DNA of 64,000 bases from Neovahlkampfia damariscottae (Eukaryota > Heterolobosea > Selenaionea > Neovahlkampfiida > Neovahlkampfiidae): NCBI GenBank assembly GCA_016618085.1, contig JABLTG010000086.1:1-64000 (forward strand). The letters run 5' to 3'. The translations under genes and the position numbers were made by a program. Under the pieces are notes generated by a model. That model worked only from the letters and a program-made list of their open reading frames with translations, ran no database searches and was not told the DNA's origin. This document shows, piece by piece, positions 52,801-64,000 of the stretch. The stretch's first letter is position 1. Each line of letters begins with the position of its first letter.

Positions 52801-54106
52801 CATCATAATTTTTGTTTTGGAGTAATTCAATATTTTTGTTGCAAATATTTATGGCATTTTGAATTGAATTTAAATCATAATTCCTTGAGACTAATATTTT
52901 CTCTCTGTCCATCATTTTCATGAGATATTCAGGTGATTGTTTTTCATAAATTTCTGAAAGCATGAAATCTAAAATCAATAGCTGTTCACTTGAAGTTGGT
53001 TTTTTATAATTGAGTTCAAAAATTTGTAGTGCTTTTAATTCTTCATTCAATAATAATTCCATTGTTTCTTTTGATAATTTCTTTGACAATACAGTAAGAT
53101 TTCTTTTTGAAGTTCCACTTTTCATATTTGATTTAACAAATTGATCAATATAATAAGGATACTTTTCTTCTTCAAAATTTGAATAATAAATTGATTCTAA
53201 AAAAGCAACTGATGCATCATCAAATAATTCTTGAACATAATAAACTTTTCCAAGTAATGCAAAGCATTTTTCGAGTTTTGGTTTAGTTTTAATTTCATCA
53301 ATAGGTTTCTTTTGAAATAATGAACAAGCTTTTTTTAAATATTCAATTGTCTTTGAATAATTTTTTTCATTGAAAAGTTTTACTGAATCATTGAATAATT
53401 TAATTCCTGTTTGAACATGACCATCATTTATTGTATTTGTGTTTCCACGAAGTTGTGAGATTGTTCCTTTAACTTTTTTTAAATAACTATATGATTCTGT
53501 TTCTAAACGTAAAAATTTTTCTTTTTTTAAAGTTTTGTCCCAAACAAGTCCAAGTTCTAAATAGTGTAAGCAGTATTCTAAGGAAGTCAAAATTTGTTGA
53601 TTTGAATTGTAATTTTCAAGATTTTCTCTTATTTTTGAATGCACAATTTCTAAAGATTTCCAAATGAGATAAAGGTATGTATACAGTTCGTTTTTTGGTT
53701 TTTTGAACAGTAATTCGAATTTTTTTAAATCTAGTTCTAAATTTGTTGCTCCTGACATAAAGTTATAAATTTTTAAAATGTTATAAAATGTATAATCATC
53801 AACGTTGCTCTTTGGTTGGAAATTTTCATAGAATTCGCAAAACTTTTTAATTTCAATATTTTTTTTCGATTTGTATAAAAAATAAAGGTAGTTTTCTGCC
53901 CAAAGTAAATGCCTTATTCCAGCAGAAAATCTTTTAGAACAGTCTTTTTCGTTTTTCGAAATTAAATTTTGAACAACTGCATTGAATTCAATAAAGTCAT
54001 TTGATTTAAGTCCAGTAGAAGTTTGATAGGCCATTTCAAATATTTGAGAATAATTTATGTTTCTACCATGGCAAAGAGCATCAATTTTTGTTATGACCTC
54101 ACTCAT
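49866..54106 (-). CDS. ESPL1: Separase
   Basis: A 1387-residue product from three exons (54106-51346, 51305-50108, 50070-49866). The long N-terminal region is an alpha-solenoid with TPR-like helices. The C-terminal protease carries YMGHGGAEKYF (catalytic His) and LLMGCSSGNLIENGEHEPTG (catalytic Cys). It then has TALNYILGNCPCLIANLWDV, TDVDIDRFSLELL and YLIGCAPVCYGIPVF. It cleaves the cohesin kleisin at anaphase. The three-exon structure is supported by conserved residues across both junctions. It is divergent from condensin CAP-D2. Confidence 0.93.
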
Positions 54107-54757
54107 CGTTATTTCCCTCCAAAAAATTCGATAATACTATTGGTCTATTGCATCCAATCAAATAGTTTCACTTCCAACAAAAAAAATGGATGAACTGCTT
54201 TCAATATCTTCCATTTGTTCTCCTATGTATTTCTAAAGAATTAAACTATTAAAAAGAAAAATTCTAAGACATGGTCCAAGATTCAAAAAAAATAAAAAAA
54301 GATAATTGCCTTCCCATTCGCAATAACCAGGTTATTAAAACTCCACCAATATAATTTCGTAATTTCTGCACAAAAATTGAGAGATTTTATTTTCCTTCGA
54401 CCTTTCTGTACTCAAAGAATTTTTTTCAAAACTAATACTTCAAATCAAAAAGTTAAGTTTTAAGACTTGCCATACTTACGATGCGATGTTCAGCAATAAA
54501 AATTCTTTGTAAGAAAGAGGAAATGACTTGGTGTTTCTGTCAGCCAAAAAAGTATTAAAAGTTAAAATGATTTGTAAACAAGTATCAGCCAAAGTACAAA
54601 TTGTCTCCAACAATAATGGATTTGTATATGATATTTTCTATGAAGGCAAATTTTGGTTTTGAACAGCCCAAACTTCTTTTCAGAAAAATTTATTTGATCA
54701 TCTGGCTAAATATGGCAATTCCTTTTCATTGGCTAACGTATCCCGCTTAAACAGTTG
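54107..54757. other. Divergent region between separase and condensin CAP-D2
   Basis: About 651 nt. It holds CCAATCAAATAG near 54151, copy B of the 80-bp element (54322-54400), and a CATTGGCTAACG box about 25 nt before the CAP-D2 start. A short ORF from 54566 reads poorly and is not called. Confidence 0.5.
54322..54400 (-). repeat. 80-bp dispersed non-coding element, copy B
   Basis: The reverse complement of this stretch matches 23490-23569, with 48 identical nt (54335-54382) and one single-base gap elsewhere. The terminal hairpin reads AATAAC-CTG-GTTATT on the minus strand. Against copy A this is a paired C-G to T-A change in the stem. Confidence 0.6.
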
Positions 54758-57700
54758 ATGCAAGGAAACGACTTTGTCATACCACTTAACGCCGAAGATC
54801 TTCTTAAACGATCACAAAATAGCTATTTTGTTGAAGAACTTGTTGATTTAGGTGAACTTTCAACTCCGGAATTAAAATCAAATTTACAAAGTAACATTTT
54901 TCTTTTTAAAGGTCACCTAAAGGCATTGAAAAATCACTTAAAAAAGATTTTTTAGAAATAGTCACTAATTTTGATGCACTTTACAGCTATACAACGTTTT
55001 TTTTTTTAAATTAATTTCCATTTCTAGTTCTTTTGTTGACCTTGATTCTTCGATAAAAAAATTACTTATGAATTCTTTGGTAAACTCAGTTGCTAAATTA
55101 CCAGATAAAATCGATGAAATCTAGTTCGAAATTCCTCCATTTAATATTTTTTAGTGAATCCACTGAAGAATGTAAAAAATATAAAAACGCACTGAAGATG
55201 ATTGTTTTTCTTCTGAATTGGATACTTTCACTCACAGAAAAATCTGTTTGCTTTTAATTCTATTTTAACTTTTTTTTTTTGTTACAGAAACTGAAAGACT
55301 CTTGGAAAGACGACATTATCAAAAGTTTCATAATTATTATTGAACTTGACTTGGCACGCATTTGGAGATTGGAAAAACCTGAAGTTTCATTCACAAATTT
55401 AATTGTTACCTCTGCATTTTCATTATTAGAAAATCCAGCAAATTTAAAGCTTAAAGGATTGAAAGATAGTTTAATTCAACTTTTAGTAAATGTAGAAAGA
55501 TGTAGTGAAATACCAGTTCATTCAGTACTCAATATTCTCATGAAGTTTGATCATTTAACATCAGTTATTGTTGCAATGATTCAAATGATTATAAATGAAA
55601 GCAATAGTACTTCAAATTTTGTCAATGAAATTTTCAGAGAAATTGGAAAAATGGATAATGAAGAATTTTCTGCTGACAACAATGGAGCTAAATTAATTGG
55701 TATTTTCATTGAAGAAATATCAGATAAACTTCCAAAAGTTGTAATGAATTACATGAGCTTACTTGTACCACATTTAAATGTAGAATTCTATCCAATTAGA
55801 AATGCTATACTCACTTCAATTTCAAGAGTTTTGATTCAACTCAAAGATGAAGGAGAAAAGAAAGATCAATTATTTGAAATTTTGCTTGAAAGACTTAAAG
55901 ATTCGAATGCTTATACAAGAAGTCGTGATATTCAATGTTTGGGTTATCTTTGTGAACATAAATCAATTCCTCTTTCATTACTCTCACAAGTGGTCAGTGG
56001 AATTGTAGAAAGATTACAAGATAAAAGTGCTCTTGTCAGAAAAAGTGCTGTTCAATTTTTGATCACAATGTTACAATATAATCCATATGGAGATGTTCTT
56101 GAAAAAGGTCATTTTGTTGAACAATTAGAATCAATCAAAAAGAAAATCACAGATGATCCTCAAATGGATCCAGTTGAAATGCAAAAATTAACTTCTCTTG
56201 TTGGTTATTATACAAATGCTTTGGCTTTTATTGAAGAAGTTCATAAAGTTGTACCAACTGCTTGTCGTTTACTTGATAGTAAAACATCTTCTGATGTTCA
56301 AGAGTGCGTGAAATTCTTTTCAGTCATTTATGCATTTAAAATTGAAGTGGCACTTGTTGGAATTAAAGAAATGCTCAAATTGATCTACTCAAAAGAAGAG
56401 AATATTAAAGAATCAATCATCAAAGCATTCAAAGATATATTTCTTTCTCGTTCATTGAATTCTCCTGAATCTTGTATTGAAGCTACAAAATCAATTGTAC
56501 AACTTATTATTTCATGTAACCTTGCAGAACTATCATTTTTAGAAGCAATTATTTCAGAACTTGTTCAGGATAAGAACAATTCAATTCCTGAAGTTTTAAT
56601 TTTGGCTTTATGGGAACTTTATGAACAAGATGATGTTGGAGCAATGATTTTCTTGAGTATGATCGCACAAGGAAGACCAAAAATTGTCAAACAAAAATTG
56701 AAAACTTTAATCAAAGGTTTAGATAAAAAAATTTCCCTCGTATCTAGATACACACTTTCTATCATTGAAAAAATGGATTCAAAAGAAAAAATGGAATCAA
56801 ATAGTTCTTTGTATCAATTAATTGATGACCTTATCGTAGGAGACCATTTCAATATAAATGAATGGATTCCAATTGCTGAAAAATCAATAAACATAATTTA
56901 TCAGTTCTCAAAAAAACCACAAGAAAATTCACATGCAATTATAAAAAAACTCACAAAGAAAACCAATATCAAAGGAAATGAATCAAATAATGTTAGTGTT
57001 TCAACAATTGATTTGAGTAAACTGATGTTCTGTTTGGGTCATTGTGCATTAAAAGAACTTGTCTATTATGAAAATGAATACAAAGAATCAAGAGCAAAGA
57101 AGGCTCAACAAGAAGATAATCAAAATTCTAAAGAAGATGAAGAATCTGGATTAAGTGCAATTACCAACAAAGAAAATGATCTTGATGAGTGGTTAGAAAA
57201 TCAAGAATTTGGATTAATCTCAAATGAGTCATTATATGGTTCCTTCATTCCATTAATCGTATCTGTTGCATCAAATGAAGATTATAAAGATACTATGGTT
57301 AGAAGATGTGCCATTTTAACACTTTGTAAATTCATGTGCTTACATTCAACAATTTGTGAAAAATATGTTCAATTGATTTTCACTTTACTTGAAAAAGGAT
57401 CAAATTCAATGAAAAGTAATATTATTGTAAGTCTTGGAGATATGGCTTGTAGATTTCCAAATATCATTGAACCTTGGACAGGTCATTTATACAAAACTCT
57501 ATCTGATAAAAATGATGCAGTTCGTAAAAAGACATTAATGGTATTAACACATTTGATTTTGAATGATATGATAAAAACAAAAGCAAATATGACAGATATT
57601 GCAAAATTAATCCTTGACTCTGATAGTAATATAGTGACACTTACAAAATCATTTTTCAATGAACTTTCAAAAAGAGGAACAAATCCAATTTATAATTTAT

Positions 57701-58338
57701 TACCAGATGTTATAAGTAGATTATCATCGGAGGAGAATGAAGAATCCTTCAGATTAGTTTTGAAATTTTTACTTTCATTTATCACAAAAGATCGTCAAAT
57801 AGATCAATTAGTTGAAAAATTATGTCATAGATTTAAATCAACAACAATTGAAAAAGAATGGAGAGATATTGCTTATTGTATTTCAATTTTAACTCATAAT
57901 GAAAAATCAGTTAAAAAATTGATTCAATCCATTAAATTATATTCACATACACTTCAAGATGAAGAAATTTATGAATTATTGACAAGTGTTAAATTAAAAA
58001 GTTTAAAGGGAGATGCAAAACTGTCTTATGAAGAATGGGAAAGTGAAATGAGAAAATTACATCTTGGAGAAGAGAATATTCAAACTGGTGGAAATACTCA
58101 ATCAGATTCTCAAAAATCAACAAATCCATCAGAAGAAATAGATACAACTGCACAAGAATCTCAAGATGCTCCAATTGTCAAAAAGAAAAAAACTACAACA
58201 AAAAAAAACAAATCCAAAGCTAAAAAACCAAAAAAAAAAGTTTCATTTGCTGAGATGGATGAGGAGGAAGAAGAAGAAGAAGAAATTGTAGAAGAAGAAG
58301 AAATTGTAGAAGATGATGAAATGTATTGTGAAGAATAA
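54758..58338 (+). CDS. NCAPD2: Condensin complex subunit 1 (CAP-D2)
   Basis: A 1147-residue product from five exons with introns of 32, 32, 31 and 42 nt. HEAT-repeat stretches include YPIRNAILTSISRVLIQLKD, AYTRSRDIQCLGYLCEHKSI and QDKSALVRKSAVQFLITMLQ. The second half holds the Cnd1 signature region MVRRCAILTLCKFMCLHSTI, SNIIVSLGDMACRFPNIIEP, LSDKNDAVRKKTLMVLTHLI and LNDMIKTKANMTDIAKLI. It is a non-SMC subunit that loads condensin on mitotic chromosomes. The tail is lysine-rich then strongly acidic (DEEEEEEEIVEEEE). It stops 13 nt from the convergent PARP16 stop. Confidence 0.93.
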
Positions 58339-58351
58339 TAAATTTTAATTT

Positions 58352-59426
58352 TCAAATCTTGAAATGTCTTCTCCAAATTTTAATTGTTTTTTGAAATTCA
58401 TTTGAATTTGAAGTTGAAAATATCAAAATCAATAAAATTGCAACATAAAATAGAATTAAATAATTTGATTTTTTTTCTCTAACATTTTCTTTTACTTTGT
58501 CTTTTACATGTGAATAAATAAAGAAATATTTGATTCTTAAATGAGTTGGATTTGGTACAATTACATAGGATGCCTTAATTGGTTTAAATTTTTGAATTTT
58601 ACTTTTTTTGTTGAATCTTTACTTACAATTACATCGGGATGTAATGCAACTTCAGACAAACAAACACATCCTATTTTATGTCCTAATAATTTTGATTTTT
58701 TCCATCCTGTTCCTGCAACACAAAAATCTTTTGCAACTCTTAAATCTTCACATAAATATCTAATCAGATGAATAATGTTTTTAAATTACATTCCATCACC
58801 AAATGCAGCACCATTTTGCATTTTTTTAGTATTCGAATAATTTTGTAGTGAATTATGAAGTATACTGTACCAATTTTCAATTGAACTACCATGAAAAGCA
58901 TTCATGACACCATATTTATTGGCAAATACTTCAAAAGTTTCTTTTTTTTTAATTGGTTTTTTCATTAATAAACTAACCTGTTTCTTTGTATTCAATTTCG
59001 AAGATATAATCAGGTTTTGCATAAGCAGGAACATTTTCCAATAATGGATCAACTTGTTTTTTGTCTACATATTTTAAATTAAATTTTTCTTTTGATTTGA
59101 TTATCCAACAAATTAACTTCATTTGTTCTTCAGATAATTCGGAAATTTCTTTCAATGATTTTTCAGATTTGTTACCAAATAATTCTTGAGATGTTGGCAT
59201 ATCATCTTGAAATTAATACATGCATTTTGTGTTTACTTATAGTTTTCTCTAAAATATCTTTTTTTGTTTATTTAATATTTGACAAGTTACCGTATCGTTT
59301 TTGGTCTGAAAGAATAAAATCTTTAGGAAAAGGACTTAAAATTGTATCTTTTCTATAACTCTCACAAGCACTGGAAATAAAAGAAATATAAATTTCGTAC
59401 ACGTGTTTGTTCAAATTACCATCCAT
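58352..59426 (-). CDS. PARP16: Mono-ADP-ribosyltransferase PARP16
   Basis: A 296-residue product from six exons, including a 21-nt exon (59257-59237). ACESYRKDTILSPFP and PAYAKPDYIFEIEYKET form the N-terminal helical domain. The catalytic domain has MNAFHGSSIENWYSILHNSL (His of the H-Y-x triad), AAFGDGIYLCEDL (Tyr) and SYVIVPNPTHLRIKYFFIYS. A C-terminal helix (YLILFYVAILLILIFST) is a tail anchor, as in human PARP16 on the ER and nuclear envelope, where it modifies stress sensors. The start at 59426 follows ATTGGTGGA by only 5 nt. Confidence 0.88.
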
Positions 59427-59489
59427 TTTTCCACCAATTAAAAACAAGAATTGAAATCATGATAAAAAAATTGAGATTTAATTTTCATT

Positions 59490-60269
59490 TTATTTCCATA
59501 AAAAAAATAAAATAATAATACAAATTGCAATAAAAACACCAATAATAATTGCATCTCTTTTTCTTCTTAATGAAATATTACCCAAAACTGAATTAAGAAA
59601 AGTGAATCTTGACACCATTCCAGTCATAGTTCCTCTTGAATTCTTCATTGCTTTATCTTGTTGACCCATTCTTTCTCTTGCTTCTAATGCATTGTCTAAT
59701 GTATTTTTTGTTAATCTATCAATATTAATGAGATGATCTTTTTCTTTCAATAAATTTGAAGTTCTAGCTGATAATCCTGATGTATTAGTACTTTTATAAT
59801 TTTTTAATTTTTTTTTATTTTTTCATACTCTCCTCCTGATAACAACTGTGCTCTGTTTCGTGAATTTGAAACTGAATTTTTGGTTTTTTTATAAGTTTGA
59901 GAATAGTCATGATATATTTCTCGGTGTCTTTGTAGCAGTATAGAGTTGATATTATAGTCTTTGGAGTCTTGAGATTGATTTAGGATTGAACTTAATTTAT
60001 CTATTGAATCTTTTAACTTTAAAAAATGAATAAGTTGTTTTGTTGATTTACTTGAGTTAATTGTTCTTCTATTTCAATTTGCATGGAGTCAAATAATTGT
60101 TGACTTGAGTTTAAATTCTCCATTGAAATTTCTAATCAGAATTATTAAAGTTATGATTAAAGGTACCATCAGAATATGAATTTATGTTTAGTTTTGAAAA
60201 ATTCAGTAATTTTTTGTCAATTTCGTTTTCTAAAAAGACAGTTTGTTTTTTACATTCATCCCAACTCAT
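59490..60269 (-). CDS. GOSR1: Golgi SNARE GOSR1/Gos1
   Basis: A 223-residue product from four exons (60269-60167, 60131-60052, 60016-59829, 59790-59490). The start MSWDECKKQTVFLENEIDKK then LLNFSKL matches GS28 (LxKQAxxLENELDxKLxSFSKL). FDSMQIEIEEQLTQLKDSID, then LLKEKDHLINIDRL and the SNARE end LRRKRDAIIIGVFIAICIII with a single membrane anchor complete the family. It acts as a Qb-SNARE in ER-Golgi and intra-Golgi fusion. The first exon lies 147 nt from the divergent mS33 start. Confidence 0.92.
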
Positions 60270-60416
60270 TTCTTTTTGCTTTGTTGTCTTGTTGATGATG
60301 ATTGGACAACTTTTTTTGTTGATATTGAAGGACTTTTTTTTTTTATTATTTGTAAAAAAGGTTTCAATAGTTTTTTAAATCAACCAATTTTTTTTCTTTT
60401 TTATCCAATAGGAAAC

Positions 60417-60713
60417 ATGTCTAACAAATTCAAAAAATGTGTTGATGTGAGCAGAAGTCTGTTCAACCAAGTGAATAACGAAACATATCACAATTTTAGA
60501 TATGGTACTTCAGTCACTAAAAAAAAAATAATAGGAATAAACGCAATCAAAGATAACTTTGCTAAAGAAATTAAACCATATGACAGAACTGGATTTTATT
60601 TACCAAAAGAAATGCAAATTAAACAGGCAAAAGTGCAATATTTAAAAGAAACAGGAAGAGGAGGACCAAAGAAAGGAGAAGGAAAGAAATCCAAAGTCAG
60701 ATCCAGAAAATAA
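60417..60713 (+). CDS. MRPS33: Mitochondrial ribosomal protein mS33
   Basis: A 98-residue single-exon protein. VDVSRSLFNQVNNETYHNFR and YDRTGFYLPKEMQIKQAKVQ, with the end GRGGPKKGEGKKSKVRSRK, follow mS33 (SxxIFxEV, GKxxPKKGEGKRA). It belongs to the small mitoribosomal subunit. Two CCAAT boxes are within 40 nt of the start. An in-frame extension upstream lacks an ATG, so the Met at 60417 is preferred. Confidence 0.78.
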   Translation: MSNKFKKCVDVSRSLFNQVNNETYHNFRYGTSVTKKKIIGINAIKDNFAKEIKPYDRTGFYLPKEMQIKQAKVQYLKETGRGGPKKGEGKKSKVRSRK

Positions 60714-60799
60714 AAGAAACAAAGAGATAATAAATTTTTTGAAAAAAACACTCACATCCAAAAAAAAATAAAAAAAAAAAAAAATAATTCTTTTTTCAT

Positions 60800-60808
60800 C
60801 CAATCAGA
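60800..60808 (+). promoter_or_regulatory. CCAAT box of the ABCG gene
   Basis: CCAATCAGA, identical to the box at 13160-13168, ends 37 nt before the ATG at 60846. It is preceded by A/T-rich sequence. Confidence 0.5.
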
Positions 60809-60845
60809 TTGTTAAACGTTTTTCAACATCAACGACACCAAAACG

Positions 60846-63800
60846 ATGTTGAAGAAGTTGTTTTTTGTACTGTTATTTATTTACACTATCATGGGGCAAA
60901 ACCCAACATGGTGCTCAGATGCTACAACTGAACAAAACGCCAACACGTTTACACTGTGCAGTAATCCTGGTAAAATAGTTGACCGAAAAGAATTATCGTC
61001 TTGGTAAAAAAGAAAAAAAAATTAATATAATAAATAGGTGTCACAAAAGAAATCATTACTCAGAAATGACTATAACCTTAAAAGACCATCAATTCAATAA
61101 TAATTGCACTTTACCGCATTCTCATTGTGTTGAAGCGCCAACTGACTCAAGATTTATGAAAGCAAATTGTTTCAAAGAAGTATTACCTGATGATGTTACT
61201 TTTTCAGATGGAACTAAAACATTCGCAAATTCATGTCGTGGTAAACCTCTATTGATTTTTTTCTGAATTTTAAAGTTGCTAATTTTGTTCAACCATTTGA
61301 AATATTACACAGCGTTTTAAAGGTTAAAAAAGAATTACTTTATATTTCAACACAAACTGGATTTACTTTTATTGATTTTAACTTGGAAAAACCTGCAGAA
61401 GGAGACAGTACAAAAATTGAAGAAAAAGCAAGTTTTGATCATTCAGAGATTGTCAGTGACACATTTGAAAAAGTATACATTGTTGGTGTAAAAGGCAATA
61501 AAATCTATTCCTGGTCATTAGAATGGTCAAATAATGGTTTAGTTACAACCTTCGTAGGTGAAGGTTCATTCATTGGTACATTTAGTTCACTTACAGCTTT
61601 TTATGATACACAATCAAAACAGTATTGGGCTGCTATTTCATTCACTGATAAAATAGAATTTTATCAAATTGATAAAAATACAATAACAGCGACTCAAAAA
61701 TGGAGTCTTAATGTTCCTGTTCATGCTGGTTATGTTAAAATTTCAAATACAAAATTTGCTCAAAGAGACAAGACAGCATTTGAAGCATCAAAATCAATTC
61801 AATGTCTTCCAACTGTAGCTGGAACAGATAGAACTTTAATCATGATTTATACAAAAAAGAGTGTTTATGTTTTAGGTTTTGTTTCAACACAAACTGGAAA
61901 TCATCCTATTGATTTGACAGAAGAAAATGCAATTGGAAAATACTTATATTATGAAGCTCCAACTGGAAAATTCATTTCAGCTGCTCATATTTATAAAGAT
62001 TGTCTTGGTGATTCAAAAGGTCAACAAGTCTGGTTGGCTGTAGCTTATTATATCAATGGTCAAGACTCTTTTAAATTACAAATGGTTTCTTTATCAGAAT
62101 TTTCACAAGTTGATTTTACTTGCATTGGTGATGGTTCAACATGGTGGAAAAATCCTTCAGCTTCTAGAAAGTATTATTATAATTTTTTAATTTTTTTTTT
62201 TTAGAGATGGAGGTACATGTGAAGTTATTAAAACAGCTTGTACTGTATCTACTGATTTTAGAGAATGGGATACTACTAAAAATACATTTGAATGTAAAAC
62301 AAGACCTACTATTTTAGAAAAGTCATTATCAGAAAAAGTGCACACAATTCGATCAGCTCTTTCAACTGATATTAAAGCAATAACAGCTGCAACAGATTTA
62401 CAACATGCTTTTATGAGAGTCTTATTTTTAGCTGGAATTCATCATATTGATGTTATTGGTGTTCAAGAAAAAGCTGTAATTTGTTTTAGTTTTTTAATTT
62501 GTTTTTAAAGTGTGAAATACAAGCTGTACCAACAGTTTCAACATTGACAACTATTCCAGCATCTAGAAATGTTCATAATATTGCTGTTTCACATAACGCT
62601 CAACATTTATTTTCTTCATTAAGTGCTAGAGATTGGGAACTTTTGACACATGCAAGATTAGCTGAAATTTGTCAAAAATTGAAAGCAGATCCAACAAATT
62701 CATATCTTTCTAAATTCTCAGAGAAGTGTAAAGTACCTACAACAGAACTTTCAATTTTTGATTTCATGGCTTATCATAGTCAATGTCATGGAGGTTGGTA
62801 CTGTCCATTATTTGGAAGTGTTAATCAAAATACACATCAAAACAGAGTTGAAGCAACCATTTCATCAGGTAAACATGTAATCAGACCAACAAAAACTGTA
62901 AGTCTTTCTTTTGAATTTTTTTTTTTAATAAATAGTATACATGTGAACCTGGATTTTATTGTTCTGGTGATTTTACAGCACAAAGAAAAAAATGTCCAAT
63001 TGGTTTCAAATGTCCACAATCTGGAATGAAATATCCAATTAGATGCGAAACAGGTCAAAATTTTGATAAAGCATGTTTAATAGAAGGTCTGTCAACAGAA
63101 ACAACTTGTCCATCTGGTTTAATTTGTAAAACAGCAAGAGTTGCTTTAGATTCACCACCTGGTTATTTTGTTGATGGAAACAATAGAAGGTTATTCTATC
63201 AATGTAGAGAAGGTTCTTTTTGTCCTTTAAGAAATTCAAAAACATCCAATGCTACACTTTGTCCTGCTGGTTTTCAATGTTCAGAACCTTCTGTTGCAGT
63301 TCCTGAGAAATGTATATCAACAACAAATACTTCATCTTCACATTTTTGTCCTTCTGGTACTATTAGTGATTCACTTTGTCCAGCAGGTTATGAATGTCCA
63401 ACTTCAACTTCCAAAAAACTTTGTGAAGTTGGTCAATATTGTCCAAATGGTACAATGAAAGCTACAGCTTGTCCTGCAGGTTATTATTGTCCAACACCTC
63501 TTCATAGTGTTATGTGTCCAAGAGGTTTTTATTGTACAAGTGGCTCAGCAAGACCAATTCGTAAGAAGAAATTTAGTTTTAAAAAATAGGTTGTCAATAT
63601 CTAGTTTGGTGGTGTGCAGAAGGAACAACAGAAAAACAAACTTTTCCACTTGGTTTAATTTTAGTTTTTGTTCTTGTCGCAGTTGTAGCATTTTCTATTT
63701 GGTTATTTAAATGGTGTTGTACAAAGATTAAAAAAAGAGCAAAAAAAAAAAGTCTCAAATCAAGAAGAACTCAATTAATGAATAGACCTTTTAATTTAAG

Positions 63801-64000
63801 TTTAGGTTATGTACCGCATCCAATTGATTTACAATTTGAAGATTTACAATTTATCAAAAAAAAAACAAATGGAATTGCACTTGATGGAATTACAGCTAAT
63901 TTTCCAAATGGTAGTTTAATAGGAGTATTAAGTGAAGAACTTGATGATGGTAAAGCATTAGCTGATATCATTGCAGGAAGATCATATTATGGATTCATTA
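60846..64000 (+). CDS. ABCG half-transporter with cysteine-rich ectodomain, 5' part
   Basis: The gene runs off the right edge after seven exons, with introns of 29-38 nt. It has a signal peptide (MLKKLFFVLLFIYTIMGQ), then an extracellular part of about 800 residues. This part ends in TNF-receptor-like Cys repeats (CPAGYECPTSTSKKLCEVGQ, then YCPNGTMKATACPAGYYCPT). A membrane segment (FPLGLILVFVLVAVVAFSIW) leads into an ABC domain. This plan matches plant ABCG24/28 and dictyostelid white-brown-complex proteins. Where a P-loop is expected, the sequence reads LIGVLSEELDDGKALADIIA, so it departs from GPSGAGKTT. Lipid or sterol export is the usual family role, but this ATPase part may be unusual. 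Confidence 0.85.

Noticed and set aside
54566-54660. ATG at 54566 as the start of CAP-D2
   Set aside because: No GT-AG junction links it in frame to the conserved protein. The ATG at 54758 has an ATTGG box about 25 nt upstream.
60970-60990. 21-nt intron near the start of the ABCG gene
   Set aside because: The segment is in frame, has no stop and is shorter than any other intron, so it is kept as coding.
1-64000. tRNA, rRNA genes and CRISPR arrays
   Set aside because: I looked for cloverleaf T-loop strings and regular direct repeats and found none.

Overview
The window is about 28% GC by eye and comes from a compact eukaryotic nuclear genome. It has GT-AG introns, poly-A/T tracts, the standard stop codons and closely packed genes on both strands. 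The host keeps an aerobic mitochondrion (complex I NDUFA5, mitoribosomal uS15m, mL41 and mS33). It also has Ras signalling genes (RasGEF, C2-RasGAP), an RWP-RK factor and a cysteine-rich ABCG transporter, a mix that fits a free-living amoeboid or flagellate protist. I cannot name the species. Spliced introns are ultra-short, mostly 29-44 nt with one of 26 nt. Every multi-exon model below was checked for phase, and its summed exon length is divisible by three. A CCAAT (or ATTGG) box lies within about 5-50 nt of most start codons.

Region 1 to about 10.35 kb is not host-like. It is a virus-like element, here treated as a fossil, that continues past the left edge. It carries two diverged, convergent copies of a fusion protein (family B DNA polymerase palm, SF1 helicase, HNH-like zinc module), small zinc-finger proteins and coiled-coil proteins. 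It also has two tiny basic proteins of one family, and a minus-strand block of small genes with F-box-like and BTB/Skp1-like traits. At its centre is an intergenic block rich in perfect hairpins, including a 123-nt four-helix fold. A remnant of a Ty3/gypsy integrase tail lies just to the right, near 10.73 kb.

Region 10.9-40 kb is ordinary host sequence. In order it holds a DEP protein, UBA4/MOCS3, a small secreted protein, a mini YJU2-like protein, a DCAF4-like WD protein and a RasGEF overlapping uS15m. Next come PCYT2, ZPR1, a MAPK-like kinase with a TLY activation loop, a 2321-residue Rav1/DmX-like protein, an NAA60-like acetyltransferase and PSMA7. EMC5, NDUFA5, EXOSC8 and VPS16 follow.

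Region 40-64 kb holds a small secreted protein, a threonine dehydratase/serine racemase, a membrane coiled-coil protein, a PPR protein, eL21, a C2-RasGAP, mL41 and CARNMT1. It continues with an RWP-RK protein, phosphoglycerate mutase, separase and condensin CAP-D2 (divergent), PARP16, GOSR1, mS33 and the 5' part of an ABCG half-transporter. Functional themes are endomembrane traffic (VPS16, GOSR1, Rav1, EMC5, PARP16), chromosome segregation (separase with CAP-D2) and Ras control.

The most unusual features are the replication fusion and hairpin block of the virus-like element, an 80-bp non-coding element present twice in divergent intergenic regions with a compensatory hairpin change, the extreme intron shortness, and the TLY kinase. 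No tRNA, rRNA or CRISPR array was seen.
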